From JAFLCL01 sp964502175 (lineage in GTDB: Bacteria; Myxococcota_A; Polyangia; Polyangiales; Sandaracinaceae), in NCBI GenBank assembly GCA_964502175.1, contig CAZCVE010000042.1:17463-81462 (forward strand): a stretch of 64,000 nucleotides of DNA, given 5' to 3'. Positions 1 to 9,109 of the stretch are shown here, one piece after another (position 1 is the stretch's first letter; each line of letters opens with the position of its first letter). Position numbers and translations under genes: made by a program. The notes beneath the pieces were generated by a model. That model made no database searches and had not been told where the DNA came from. It was given only the letters and a program-made list of their open reading frames with translations.

Positions 1-747
1 GCCGGAGACCGCGAGGAAGCGCTCTCCCTTCGCGTCCGGGTGCGTCATCGCGCGGAGGTGCAGATCCGCGACGTCACGCACGTCGACGATCGCGAAGTAG
101 AGCTGCGGCGAGCCTGGCATCGCGCCCGCGATCAAGCGCCTCACGAGCACGATCGACGCAGACAAGTCGGCACCGAGCACCGGTCCGAAGATGCCGACGG
201 GGTTCACCACGGCGAGCTCGAGCGCGGGGTTCTCCTTCACGTAGTCCCACGCAGCGCGCTCCGCGATCGTCTTGGACTTCACGTAGGCCCGCACGTCGCC
301 CGTCAGGTCGGTCCAGTCGCGCTCGTCGAACGGCGTCTCGCGCATCGGATGCCCGTAGGCGATCGACGCGAACGACGACGTCAGCACCACGCGCTTCACG
401 CCCGACTCGCGCGCCGCGCGGAGCACACGCAGCGTGCCTTCGCGCGCAGGCACGATGAGCTCGTCCTCGTGCTTCGGAGCCTTCGGCGGAAACGGAGAGG
501 CCACGTGGTGCACGTACTCGCAGCCTGTGACGGCCTCGCGCCACCCCTCGTCTGCCGAGAGATCGGCTGCGTAGAAGCTCAGCTTCGCGCCGGGCTCGAG
601 GCCGTCGCGCTCGAGCATCTCGCGCACCTCGGGCTCGCGCTTCGTGCTCCGCACCGTGGCGCGCACGTCGTGGCCGGCGCGCAAGAGCGCCGCGACGGTG
701 TGAACGCCCACGAACCCCGACCCACCCGTGACCAGCACCGTGCTCAT
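1..747 (-). CDS. NAD(P)-dependent extended SDR, dihydroflavonol reductase-like (C-terminus cut by window edge)
   Basis: Starts with ATG at 747 and stays open to base 1, so 249 codons are seen and the C-terminus lies outside. The N-terminus reads MSTVLVTGGSGFVGVHT, the TGxxGxxG nucleotide-binding loop of extended short-chain dehydrogenases. A YVKSK sequence about two thirds along is the YxxxK catalytic pair, preceded by a TSSFAS serine stretch. This fits the dihydroflavonol-4-reductase/aldehyde reductase branch of the NAD-dependent epimerase/dehydratase family: cytosolic NAD(P)H-dependent reduction of a carbonyl or hydroxyl-bearing small molecule. The substrate cannot be inferred. It is divergent from the lipoprotein starting at 866. 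Confidence 0.85.
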   Translation of the reverse strand, partial: MSTVLVTGGSGFVGVHTVAALLRAGHDVRATVRSTKREPEVREMLERDGLEPGAKLSFYAADLSADEGWREAVTGCEYVHHVASPFPPKAPKHEDELIVPAREGTLRVLRAARESGVKRVVLTSSFASIAYGHPMRETPFDERDWTDLTGDVRAYVKSKTIAERAAWDYVKENPALELAVVNPVGIFGPVLGADLSASIVLVRRLIAGAMPGSPQLYFAIVDVRDVADLHLRAMTHPDAKGERFLAVSG

Positions 748-865
748 CGATCGCTCCTCGCGTTCGTCCGCGACGCGAGAGTGCGCCTCGCGCGCGCGAC
801 CGACAACGCCTCGAAGACCCACGCCACGACGGGCCTCGATCGTGAGCGCGTGTAGACTCGCGCCC

Positions 866-1423
866 ATGCTCGCCGCCCGTGTGCTCACGCCTTCGGTCCT
901 CGCGTGTCTCCTCGCCTCGTGCGGCCCTCCGCCTCCGGCTGCCGTCGACGCAGGACGTGACGCCGGCGCGCCGCTGCCGGGCACCTACGCGAACGTCGTG
1001 ACGATCATGACCAACTCGTGCGCGTTCGTGTCGTGCCACGGCGGCTCGGGCGCGGGCGCGGGCGACCTCAACCTGCAGCGATCGATCGCGATGAACACGC
1101 TCGTGGCCGACCTCGTCGACGAGCCCGCCTGCCAGTACGACGCGATGCCCCTCGTCACGGCTGGCAACCCCGACGAGAGCTGGCTCTACCTCAAGGTGTC
1201 CGGCCCCCACACCGGCGCCACGCTCGACTTCACGCCCGCCGACGACTGGGATCCGGGCATCACGCCGGACGCGATGGGCAACTACCCCGTCTCGACGTGC
1301 CCGCTCACGAGCCGCGGCGACCTCACGTTCGGCATGATGATGCCGCAGGGCTCGATGGGCCTCGATGCGTCGCGCGCCGAGACGGTCCGCCTCTGGATCG
1401 AAGCGGGCGCGCCCGGTCCGTAG
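866..1423 (+). CDS. Lipoprotein with a CxxxxCH motif
   Basis: 185 aa. The ATG at 866 is chosen because it places a signal peptide and a lipobox (LASC, Cys19) at the N-terminus; the longer upstream frame has no such signal. The mature part begins with a Pro/Ala/Asp-rich linker, then has CAFVSCHGG (Cys-x4-Cys-His) near residue 51. It ends in a segment (ETVRLWIEAGAP) typical of the cytochrome-c-like lipoproteins common in myxobacteria and planctomycetes. The Cys pair is spaced x4 rather than x2, so covalent haem attachment is possible but unproven. Exported and lipid-anchored; substrate unknown. Confidence 0.75.
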   Translation: MLAARVLTPSVLACLLASCGPPPPAAVDAGRDAGAPLPGTYANVVTIMTNSCAFVSCHGGSGAGAGDLNLQRSIAMNTLVADLVDEPACQYDAMPLVTAGNPDESWLYLKVSGPHTGATLDFTPADDWDPGITPDAMGNYPVSTCPLTSRGDLTFGMMMPQGSMGLDASRAETVRLWIEAGAPGP

Positions 1424-1442
1424 TCTCCGAGCGAGTCGCGGA

Positions 1443-4379
1443 TCAAGCGCGCGAGCGCGACCGCGCGAGCTCGAGGCCGCCGTCGAGATCAGTCGCTTCG
1501 GTCGGCAAGAGCGCGGTGCCCCCGCGCAGTCGCAGCCGATGTCCGTGCGCCTCGCCGCGCATGCGCGCGACGAACTCGTCGGCCGATGCGCGCGGCACGT
1601 CCGGGACGGCGACGACGAACTCTCCTCCGCGCGTGCGGGCGCGGAGCGTCTCGGGCGGCAGGCGCTCGGCGAGCAGCGTCCCGATCGTGGCGATCGCCTC
1701 GTCTCCGCGCGCGTCACCGCCCGAGGCGTTGAGCTCCGCGAGGCCGTCGAGGGCGAGCACCGCCATCGCGAGCGAGGTCCCGCGACGGCGGCAGTCGACG
1801 AGCACCGCGTCGAAGCGCGAGATGAGGCCGCGTCGGTTGAGGAGCCCGGAGATCGCGTCGCGCTCGATGGCCTCGCGGTGCAAGCGCGCGCGATCGAGGC
1901 GCACCTTCACGCGCGCGAGGAGCTCGGCATGCACGATGGGCTTGGAGAGGTAGTCGTCGCCGCCCGCCCAGAAGCAGCGCGTGCGCGTCTCCTCGTCGGT
2001 GTGCGCCGTCATGAAGAGCACGGGCAGATCCGACCACCGCGCCGACGCTCGAAGGAGACGACAGAGCTCGAGCCCCGTGACACCTGGCATCTCGACGTCG
2101 AGGAGGAGGAGCTCGGGCTTCTGCTCTTCGAGGGTCTGCAAGAGCCAGCTCGGGTGGTGCAGGCGCACGACGCGCGCCTCGGCGCGCTCGAGCACGTCGG
2201 CGACCGCGCGCGTGAAGTGCTCGTCGTCGTCGAGCACGACGATCGTGGGCATCGCATGCCGGCGACGCATCGCCGCGCGGCGCGCGAGATCGACGAGCTC
2301 CGGTCCGGTCGCCGTGCGCGGCACGACGGCGTCGGCGCCCGCGTAGAGGCCCACGAGGACCTCGGACTGCGAGACCTCGGGCACGAGGAACACGGCGGGG
2401 ATCCTCGGCCCGTCCGCGCGCAGCGCATGGAGCTTCGCGACGCAGTCCGCGACCGTCCCTTCGATCACGACACCATCGAACGACGTACGACGAAGGAGCG
2501 TCGCGACGCCGCCCACGTCGACCGCGCCGACCACCGCGATGCCGACGCGTCGGAGCAGATCGCGATACGTCGCAGCGCTCGGCCCGAGGAACGCCACGGT
2601 CGCGAGGTGCCCACGCGTCGAGCCCTCGCTCCCGACACGCGGCAGGTCTCCCACCGCTTCGAGCGCAGCGCGCGCGAGCTCGGACGCGTGCACCAGCGCA
2701 CCCACCGAGGGGAGCGCGCGCGGTCGGCACAGGGCCTCGAGCCAGTCCTCGAGCTCGCGACAGATCGACGACACCGCCGAGTAGCCGTACGTGCCCGCGG
2801 TGCCGCAGATCCGATGCGCGAGCATGCGCGCCTCCTGCGCGGCGACCTGGAGATCGCTCGAGCCACGCAGACCCGACACGCGCGCCTCGAGATCGCGCAG
2901 CTGCTCGCGCAGCGTCTGCGCGTACGCCGCGCGCATCGCGGCGAGGCTGGGGCTCTCGTGACCCGGCGCCGTCTGCGCAGCGCGCACCTGCGTGATCGGC
3001 TCCACCGCGTGCACGAGACCGATCGCTCGATCGGGCTCGTCGCCCACGAGCTCCAGCACCCGGTCGGCCGTCGCGACCTTCACGAGCTCGTCGCACACGA
3101 CCTCCGTGAGCGCCTCCGGCGGCAAGGGCTTGTGGAGCACTGCGCCCACGCCGAGACCGGAGCGCAGGAGCGTCTGCGCCGCGGCGCCTCGCCAGTACGC
3201 GCTCACGAACACCACAGGCTGCCTCGCACCGCTCGCGCGCAGCCTCTCGACGAGCTCGAGGCCGGTGCCATCCGGGAGGAGCCCATCGATCACGAGGAGA
3301 TCGATCCCGCCGCGCGCGATGCGTGCCTCGGCCGCCGCGCTCGTCCCGACCTCGTCGACCTCGATGCCCACGGCCCGGAGCTGCGGCGCGATGATCGCGC
3401 GGAAGTCGGCGTCGTCGTCGACGAGCAGCACGCGCCTCGCACCGCTGCGCGCCCCCTGACGAAGCTCGGGGATGGGCGAGAGCCGCGGCGCCTCGAGGCC
3501 CGCGGCCTCGGCGAGCGCTCGCACGAACGCGCCTGCGCTCGCGGGCCGCACCGCGGGATCGCGGGCGAGACAGCGCGCGAGGGCCGCGTCGACCGCGGAC
3601 GAGAAGGGTCGCGCCGCGGTCGAGAGCGGTGGCGCGTCCTCGGAGAGCTTTCGTCCGATGAGCGCGAGCAGATCGCCCTCCTCGAAGGGGCATCGCCCCG
3701 AGAGCAGCTCGTACGCAACGACACCCAGGCTATAGACGTCGGCGCGGTGATCGGGGAGCTCCTCGCGCGTCGACTCCGGCGCCATGTAGTGCGGCGTGCC
3801 GACCCACATGCCGCGGCGCGTGATGCGTCGCGCGGTCGGCAGGACGAGCGCCGCGAGACCGAAGTCGACGACCTTCACGAGCTCGGTGCCGTCCTCGCGC
3901 TGCACGAGGAAGAGGTTGTCGGGCTTGATGTCGCGGTGGAGCACGCCGCGCGCGTGTGCGAGATCGAGCGCGCTCGCGACGCCCGAGAGCAGCCGCACCA
4001 CGCGGGGCAGCTCGAGCGCGTCGAGCTGCTCGAGCTCGTGCGACAGCGGCTTTCCGCGGAGGAGCTCCATCACGAGGTACGGGCAGCCGTCGGGCAGCGT
4101 GCCGAGGTCGAACACGTGCACGATGTTCGGGTGCTGGAGCGAGCTCGCCGTGCGCGCCTCGCGCTCGAAGCGCGCATGGAGCGAGGGCTCGGGCACCGCC
4201 GCCGTGAGGATCTTGAGCGCGAAGCGCTGCTCGAGGTTCTTGTGCGCGACCTCGTACACCGCGCCCATCGCCCCGCGCCCCAGCGGTCGAACGATCTCGT
4301 AGCGGCCGTCGATCACCTCGCCCACGCGCGCATCGAGCTTCACGCTCGCCTCGGCAGAGACTCCCCGCGAGTCGTTCAT
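1443..4379 (-). CDS. Ser/Thr kinase - receiver - HPt - receiver - receiver - degenerate GGDEF fusion
   Basis: 978 aa with ATG at 4379. The kinase domain spans about residues 27-290: glycine loop GRGAMG at 34, Lys56 in FALKIL, HRDIKPDN at 148-155, DFG at 172. Receiver 1 spans ~316-435 (VDDD acidic pocket, phospho-acceptor Asp365, Lys417). An HPt-like helix bundle spans ~478-575 with His522 in AHRICG. A second receiver-like fold (~590-700) lacks the acidic pocket. Receiver 3 (~711-826) is intact (DDD, Asp761, Lys813). The C-terminal diguanylate-cyclase fold (~840-978) reads RGGEF at 917-921 instead of GGDEF, so it is probably a non-catalytic or regulatory module. No membrane segment is seen, so it is probably cytosolic. 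It joins Hanks-type and two-component phosphotransfer in one chain. Input and partner are unknown. Confidence 0.9.
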   Translation of the reverse strand: MNDSRGVSAEASVKLDARVGEVIDGRYEIVRPLGRGAMGAVYEVAHKNLEQRFALKILTAAVPEPSLHARFEREARTASSLQHPNIVHVFDLGTLPDGCPYLVMELLRGKPLSHELEQLDALELPRVVRLLSGVASALDLAHARGVLHRDIKPDNLFLVQREDGTELVKVVDFGLAALVLPTARRITRRGMWVGTPHYMAPESTREELPDHRADVYSLGVVAYELLSGRCPFEEGDLLALIGRKLSEDAPPLSTAARPFSSAVDAALARCLARDPAVRPASAGAFVRALAEAAGLEAPRLSPIPELRQGARSGARRVLLVDDDADFRAIIAPQLRAVGIEVDEVGTSAAAEARIARGGIDLLVIDGLLPDGTGLELVERLRASGARQPVVFVSAYWRGAAAQTLLRSGLGVGAVLHKPLPPEALTEVVCDELVKVATADRVLELVGDEPDRAIGLVHAVEPITQVRAAQTAPGHESPSLAAMRAAYAQTLREQLRDLEARVSGLRGSSDLQVAAQEARMLAHRICGTAGTYGYSAVSSICRELEDWLEALCRPRALPSVGALVHASELARAALEAVGDLPRVGSEGSTRGHLATVAFLGPSAATYRDLLRRVGIAVVGAVDVGGVATLLRRTSFDGVVIEGTVADCVAKLHALRADGPRIPAVFLVPEVSQSEVLVGLYAGADAVVPRTATGPELVDLARRAAMRRRHAMPTIVVLDDDEHFTRAVADVLERAEARVVRLHHPSWLLQTLEEQKPELLLLDVEMPGVTGLELCRLLRASARWSDLPVLFMTAHTDEETRTRCFWAGGDDYLSKPIVHAELLARVKVRLDRARLHREAIERDAISGLLNRRGLISRFDAVLVDCRRRGTSLAMAVLALDGLAELNASGGDARGDEAIATIGTLLAERLPPETLRARTRGGEFVVAVPDVPRASADEFVARMRGEAHGHRLRLRGGTALLPTEATDLDGGLELARSRSRA

Positions 4380-4393
4380 CCCACGACGATACC

Positions 4394-5491
4394 TCAGGGC
4401 CGCGAAGCTCGGGGTCTCCCCAGGCTCGCCCTACGTTCGCGCCACGCGTCGCGCGCCCAGACCGCGCCGTAGCTCGCGATCTCGAGCAGGATCACGAAGC
4501 CCGTGGCCTCGAGCATCGAGAGCCGGCCGCGGATCGGCAAGGCCAGCGCGCCGTAGCAGAACGGCACGTGGAACACGTAGGCGACGAGCGATCCACGTCC
4601 GAGCCGCAGGAGCACCGCGCGCACACGCTCGGGCAGGTGCGGCGTGATCAGCGCGCCCACGGCCAGCACGATCGCGCCGCGCGCGACGAGCTCGATCGCG
4701 TTCGCGATCACGGCTGGGTGCGTGCGATCGAGCGCCCTCCCCGACGCCTCGACCCACACGCGCGTGAGCTCGGTGAAGCCCACCGCGACGCCGATCGCGA
4801 TCACGAGCAGCAGCCACAGCACGCGCGTCGGCGCGCCCGCGACGCTTCGCTCGACGCGGTTCGCGCGGGACAGACCCAGCCCCAACAAGACGCCGGCGCC
4901 CGCCCAGCTCGCGAGCGGGATGAACGGCATGCGGGTCACGCCGGGCACGTCGGCGAAGAGGCCGAGGAGGTAGCTCGGTGGGCCTTCGATCGTGCGCGAC
5001 CACGCCGACACCCACGGGCAGATCACGAGCGGCACGATCGCGAGCACCACCGCCGTGATCACGAGCGCGCGCCGATCGATCGTGCGCGAGGTTCCCGCGC
5101 CACGGATGCCTCCCAGCGAGAGGACCACGATGCAGAGGCCGATGAGCGGCAGCACGTCCGCGCGGAAGAAGGTCTCCGGGCCCTCCCAGCCGTCCATCAG
5201 CGCCGACACGGCGTTGACGAGGTAGCCGATCACGAGGATCTCGAGGCCGCGCCGCGCGAGCGAGCTGCGCACCGCGCCCGCGTCTTCACCCTTGGCGATG
5301 CCCGCTTCGCAGCGCAGCGCGATCGCCGCGCCCGACAGCAAGAGGAACGACGGCAGCGGCAGCGATCCGAGCACGCGCGTGAAGGCGTACGCCGCCGTCG
5401 TCTTGCCCTCGGCGTCGACCCAGCCGTCGTACGCGTGGCCCTGAATCATGATCGCCGACGCGAGCCCCCGCGCCACGTCCACTCCGTCCAC
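4394..5491 (-). CDS. Membrane acyltransferase, heparan N-acetyltransferase-like (DUF1624) fold
   Basis: 365 aa. GTG at 5491 is chosen because translation from it begins MDGVDVARGLASAIMIQGH, the N-terminal motif of this family (Asp-x3-Arg-Gly, then a helix ending in a conserved His). The longer open frame upstream is Arg/Ala-rich shadow sequence. About ten hydrophobic helices follow. The family transfers acyl groups from acyl-CoA across the inner membrane to sugars or other acceptors; here the acceptor is unknown. It lies downstream of the NamZ-like gene with repeat B1 in between, so a link to peptidoglycan or glycan modification is an inference. It ends 15 nt before the kinase-fusion start. 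Confidence 0.7.
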   Translation of the reverse strand: MDGVDVARGLASAIMIQGHAYDGWVDAEGKTTAAYAFTRVLGSLPLPSFLLLSGAAIALRCEAGIAKGEDAGAVRSSLARRGLEILVIGYLVNAVSALMDGWEGPETFFRADVLPLIGLCIVVLSLGGIRGAGTSRTIDRRALVITAVVLAIVPLVICPWVSAWSRTIEGPPSYLLGLFADVPGVTRMPFIPLASWAGAGVLLGLGLSRANRVERSVAGAPTRVLWLLLVIAIGVAVGFTELTRVWVEASGRALDRTHPAVIANAIELVARGAIVLAVGALITPHLPERVRAVLLRLGRGSLVAYVFHVPFCYGALALPIRGRLSMLEATGFVILLEIASYGAVWARDAWRERRASLGRPRASRP

Positions 5492-5525
5492 ACGCGCGCT
5501 CCCCGCGCGCGAGCCGAGGGCCCCC

Positions 5526-5620
5526 GGGCCCCCGGACCCCCGCTCGTCCAGTCGTCGCTCCGCTCCTCCCTCCCTCGCTGCTCCAGGGGTCACTTCGTGC
5601 CCCCGCCGCAAGGCGCCCCG
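5526..5620. repeat. Intergenic repeat family B, copy 1
   Basis: This C-rich segment between the NamZ-like gene and the acyltransferase shares order and motifs with 49687-49772. Both contain CCCCCGC, a CTTCGCTCC or GTCGCTCCGCTCC stretch, CTCCAGGGGTCA, CCCCGCCGC and GGCGCCCCG. Around GGGGTCA it can form a hairpin, imperfect here and perfect in copy 2. No reading frame in it looks coding. Confidence 0.6.
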
Positions 5621-5643
5621 CGTTCGGACGCGTACGACACCGG

Positions 5644-6822
5644 CTACGCGACCTCGGGATAGAGCAGGAAGGGCGCGCGAGTCTCTCGGAAGCGCTCGGC
5701 GCTCGCGCGATCGCGCTCGAAGTAGGCGTCCAGCGACGCGTCGCGATCGATGAGCTCGCGGATCTCGGGCCCGCCCGCGAGCAGGTCGAACGCGGGGATC
5801 GTGTCGATGAACTCGTAGCGCTCCGTGCGCCAACGAAACGCGTCGGGCGCCATCGCGCGACAGCGCGCGATCAGGCGCACGTACGCCTCGTACGGACGAA
5901 AGCGCGCCTCGTCGGTGACGTGCACCTGCACACCGCCGCACGTCGTCTTCGCGTGCTTGTGGAACGTCGGGCTGAACGTGAGCGCGCGGAGCGTGGCTCC
6001 CTCGATCGGTAGCTCCGCGAGCGCGCGACCATCGACCCACGGCGCGCCGAAGATCTCGAACGGCCTCGTCTGCCCGCGCCCCTCGCTGAGGTTCGTGCCC
6101 TCGAGCAGACAGCCGCCCGGGTACACACGCGCCGTGTCGTACGTGGGCATGTTCGGCGACGGCAGCACCCACGGCAGGCCCGTGTCAGGAAACGTCATCG
6201 CGCGCGACCAGCCCTCCATCGTCACGACGTCGACGAGGCGCCGATCGACGTCGAGCTGCCCGGCCGAGAAGAGCGCGATCTCGCCGATCGTCATCCCGTG
6301 TCGCACGGGCACGTCGAAGAGGCCGACGAACGAGCGGAACCCCGCGCGCTGCGGCGCGCCCTCGATCAGCGATCCACCCAATGGATTGGGGCGATCCAGC
6401 ACCACCGTGCGGATGCCGAGCTTGCTCGCGGCCTCGATGACGAGCGCGCACGTCCAGACGAACGTGTAGTAGCGACTGCCGACGTCCATGAGGTCGACGA
6501 CGATCGCGTCGAGGCCCGCGAGGTGCTCGGCGCGCGGGTAGAGGTCCTCGTACTGCTCGCCGTAGAGCGTGTGGATCGGCACGCCGTCTCGATCGCGCGC
6601 GTCGGCCACGCCGATCATGTCCTGCGCTTCACCGCCGTAGCCGTGCTCGGGGCCGAAGAGCGCGACCACGTCGATGCCGCGCTCGCGCATCACCTCGCGC
6701 GCGTGTCGCAGTCGTCGATCGACGCTCGCAGGATGGGCGACGAGGCCGACACGCCCGCGCAGGAGCGAGAGCACGTCGGCGTCACCGCGCGCGATGCGAT
6801 CGAGGCCGGTCAGCACCGTCAT
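5644..6822 (-). CDS. DUF1343 / NamZ-like exo-beta-N-acetylmuramidase
   Basis: 392 aa, about the usual length of the family. Family-typical blocks are visible: GRVGLVAHPASVD near residue 27, LFGPEHGYGGEAQDM near 55, DLMDVGSRYYTF near 110, LDRPNPLGG near 143, and LPWVLPSPNMP in the middle. Characterised NamZ proteins release MurNAc from the non-reducing end of peptidoglycan fragments and act in cell-wall recycling. No convincing signal peptide is seen at the chosen ATG, so location is uncertain. It starts 3 nt after the pyrB stop, so it is probably co-transcribed and perhaps translationally coupled. Confidence 0.85.
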   Translation of the reverse strand: MTVLTGLDRIARGDADVLSLLRGRVGLVAHPASVDRRLRHAREVMRERGIDVVALFGPEHGYGGEAQDMIGVADARDRDGVPIHTLYGEQYEDLYPRAEHLAGLDAIVVDLMDVGSRYYTFVWTCALVIEAASKLGIRTVVLDRPNPLGGSLIEGAPQRAGFRSFVGLFDVPVRHGMTIGEIALFSAGQLDVDRRLVDVVTMEGWSRAMTFPDTGLPWVLPSPNMPTYDTARVYPGGCLLEGTNLSEGRGQTRPFEIFGAPWVDGRALAELPIEGATLRALTFSPTFHKHAKTTCGGVQVHVTDEARFRPYEAYVRLIARCRAMAPDAFRWRTERYEFIDTIPAFDLLAGGPEIRELIDRDASLDAYFERDRASAERFRETRAPFLLYPEVA

Positions 6823-6825
6823 CGA

Positions 6826-7821
6826 TCAGCTCGCCGCTGCGCCAGACGTGGGCGAGCCAGACGTGGGCGGATGTGCGTCGCCACCTTCGCCCGCGAGCTG
6901 GTAGAGGATGGCCATGCGCACGGCGACACCGGCCTCCACCTGATCGAGCACCATGGAGCGCTCGCCATCCGCCACCGACGGATCGATCTCCACGCCGCGG
7001 TTCATCGGCCCCGGGTGCATGACGATCGCGTCCCTCTTCGCGTACGCGAGCGTGCGCGGCCCGATGCCGAACGTCTTGCTGTACTCGCGGAGCGAAGGCA
7101 GCAGCGCGCCCTCGAGCCGCTCGCGCTGGATGCGCAGCACCATGACCACGTCGGCGCCCTCGAGCGCGGGCTCGAGGCGATCGAAGACCTTCACGTCGTA
7201 GCCGCTCACGTCGCGCGGCAAGAGCGTGCGCGGCCCGACGAAGCGCACCTCGCAGCCGAAGAGCGCGAGCAGGAGCGCGTTGCTGCGCGCGACGCGCGAG
7301 TGCAGCACGTCGCCGCAGATCGTGACGACGAGCTTGTCGAGCGTGCCCTTGGCGCGGCGGATCGTGAAGGCGTCGAGCAGCGCCTGCGTGGGGTGCTCGT
7401 GCGCGCCGTCGCCTGCGTTGACGATGCTGCAGCCGACGCGCTCCGACACGTACTGCGCGGCGCCCGAGCTCGAGTGACGGATCACCATGATGTCGGGCTG
7501 CATCGCCTCGAGCGTCTTCACGGTGTCGAGCAGCGTCTCGCCTTTCGTCACGCTCGACGTCGACGCCGAGATGTTCACGACGTCTGCCGACAGGCGCTTG
7601 CCCGCCAGCTCGAAGCTCGTGCGCGTGCGCGTCGACGCCTCGAAGAAGAGGTTGATCACGCCCTTGCCGCGCAGCGTCGGCACCTTGCGGACTGGACGAC
7701 GCGAGATCTCGAAGAAGACCTCGGCTTGATCGAGGAGCGAGGTCACGTCCTCGCGTCGCATGCCGCGGATGCCGAGGAGGTGACGAGGCGCCAGGTGTGA
7801 AGAGCTCGACATGTCCCTCAT
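6826..7821 (-). CDS. pyrB: Aspartate carbamoyltransferase catalytic subunit
   Basis: 331 aa from ATG at 7821, whose ATGA overlaps the upstream lipoprotein stop; the next in-frame ATG (7812) is an equally usable start. The carbamoyl-phosphate loop STRTRTSFE, HPTQALLD, and the DVLHSRVARS and MHPGPMNRG blocks identify the catalytic chain of ATCase. This is the first committed step of pyrimidine synthesis (carbamoyl phosphate + aspartate to carbamoyl aspartate). No pyrI is adjacent. The C-terminus carries an extra Gly/Ser/Pro-rich tail. Neighbours pyrR and pyrB make a pyrimidine operon that a lipoprotein gene interrupts. Confidence 0.95.
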   Translation of the reverse strand: MRDMSSSSHLAPRHLLGIRGMRREDVTSLLDQAEVFFEISRRPVRKVPTLRGKGVINLFFEASTRTRTSFELAGKRLSADVVNISASTSSVTKGETLLDTVKTLEAMQPDIMVIRHSSSGAAQYVSERVGCSIVNAGDGAHEHPTQALLDAFTIRRAKGTLDKLVVTICGDVLHSRVARSNALLLALFGCEVRFVGPRTLLPRDVSGYDVKVFDRLEPALEGADVVMVLRIQRERLEGALLPSLREYSKTFGIGPRTLAYAKRDAIVMHPGPMNRGVEIDPSVADGERSMVLDQVEAGVAVRMAILYQLAGEGGDAHPPTSGSPTSGAAAS

Positions 7822-8516
7822 TCGTCGTCGAACGCGCGCACGCTCGCCACGAGCGCGTCGAGCTCGGCGGTCGCGCCGGCGCTGATCTGCTGCGAGAACA
7901 CGAGCAGCCAACCCGCGCGCAAGAAGCCGCGCACGCGCGTGGTGCGCGACGGAGTGACGAGCTCACAGAGCCGCGTGCTCGAGCTGGCGAGTCGCTCGGC
8001 CTCGTCGCGCGCGATCTCGGACGCGCGACCCGTGTCCGAGCGCGCGGCCCACGCGCAGAACGTCGACGGCTCGACGTCGAGCGGGATCTCGACGAGGCTG
8101 ACGACGACGGGCGCCGGGCCATCGCCTCGGATCTGGAGCACGCGATCACCGAACAAGCGCTCCCCGCGCACGGCCCGCGGCACCGTCGGCCCCTGCAGCA
8201 CGGTGTGCTGCGACGGCTCGAGGCTCGCGTCGAACACGTAGCTCGCGGGCGTCACGAAGCGGAGGCCCACGCGCGGCACGAAGTAGTCGCGGCTGCCGCG
8301 GTAGGACCAGATCGACGGCGTGTCGGTGTCCGAGCGCCACACGAGCTCGGACATGCTGCCGGTCTCGGCGTCCGCCTGATCCTCACGAAGACCTTCGGAG
8401 CTGCGGCCCTGAGTGATCGTGCGCACGCGCGTGCGCGGCGTGCCGGAGCACGCCGAGAGCGCGACCACCCACGTCACGATCGCCCACGTCGCGAGACCAC
8501 GCGAGGGTCGCCTCAC
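7818..8516 (-). CDS. Lipoprotein of unknown function inside the pyr operon
   Basis: 232 aa. The N-terminus has Arg residues, a hydrophobic stretch and a lipobox LSAC with Cys23, so it should be exported and lipid-anchored. I recognise no catalytic motif. The mature domain has alternating beta-type hydrophobics and two lone Cys residues (in TFCAW and RLCELV), possibly a disulphide. It overlaps pyrR by 4 nt at its start and pyrB by 4 nt at its end, so it is translated in the same operon. Confidence 0.75.
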   Translation of the reverse strand: MRRPSRGLATWAIVTWVVALSACSGTPRTRVRTITQGRSSEGLREDQADAETGSMSELVWRSDTDTPSIWSYRGSRDYFVPRVGLRFVTPASYVFDASLEPSQHTVLQGPTVPRAVRGERLFGDRVLQIRGDGPAPVVVSLVEIPLDVEPSTFCAWAARSDTGRASEIARDEAERLASSSTRLCELVTPSRTTRVRGFLRAGWLLVFSQQISAGATAELDALVASVRAFDDE

Positions 8517-9046
8517 GCCTTGCCTCGCACGAGCGCGCGATCGCCTTCGCCGCCGAGCTCGACCATCAGCTTCTCGCCCGCGGCGAGCTCCACCACGCGG
8601 CCCACGAAGTCCGCCGCGACCGGGAGCTCACGGCCGCCGCGATCGAAGAGCACCGCGAGCCAGATGCGGCGCGGGCGGCCGTAGTCGAGGAGGCCATCGA
8701 TCGCCGCGCGCACCGTGCGACCCGTCTGGAGCACGTCGTCGACGAGCACCACGTCCCGGCCGTTCACGTCGAAGTCGATGTGGCTCGGACCGATCTTCGG
8801 ATCGGGCAGCGCCGTCGCCGCGTCGTCGCGGTAGAGCGCGATCTCGAGCGCACCGACCGGCACGCTCTTGCCTTCGGACTCGGCGATCAGCGCCGCGAGA
8901 CGCGCCGCGATCGGCACTCCACCGCGACGGATGCCGACGAGCGCCAGGCGCTCGGTGCCGCGCGTCGAGTCGACGATCTCGAGGGCCAGCCGACGCAGCG
9001 TGCGCGCGATGGCCTCTTGCTCGAACAGGACGCGCTCGTCGCTCAT
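8513..9046 (-). CDS. pyrR: PyrR bifunctional regulator / uracil phosphoribosyltransferase
   Basis: 177 aa, the usual PyrR length. The PRPP loop VVLVDDVLQTGRTVRAA near residue 95, GIRRGGVPIA near 38 and GREL near 150 match the family. PyrR converts uracil + PRPP to UMP and in some bacteria binds pyr mRNA to control attenuation. I see no obvious attenuator in the 63-nt leader (9047-9109), so the regulatory role here is untested. First gene of the pyrR-lipoprotein-pyrB-namZ run. Confidence 0.93.
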   Translation of the reverse strand: MSDERVLFEQEAIARTLRRLALEIVDSTRGTERLALVGIRRGGVPIAARLAALIAESEGKSVPVGALEIALYRDDAATALPDPKIGPSHIDFDVNGRDVVLVDDVLQTGRTVRAAIDGLLDYGRPRRIWLAVLFDRGGRELPVAADFVGRVVELAAGEKLMVELGGEGDRALVRGKA

Positions 9047-9109
9047 GCGGGTCGCGATCTAGCGACCGAACGACGTGCGGGTCAAGGGACGCGCGACACG
9101 GAGCTCACG

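Noticed and set aside
1365..4472. 1035-codon plus-strand frame opposite the kinase-receiver fusion
   Set aside because: Shadow of the real minus-strand gene; no domain visible.
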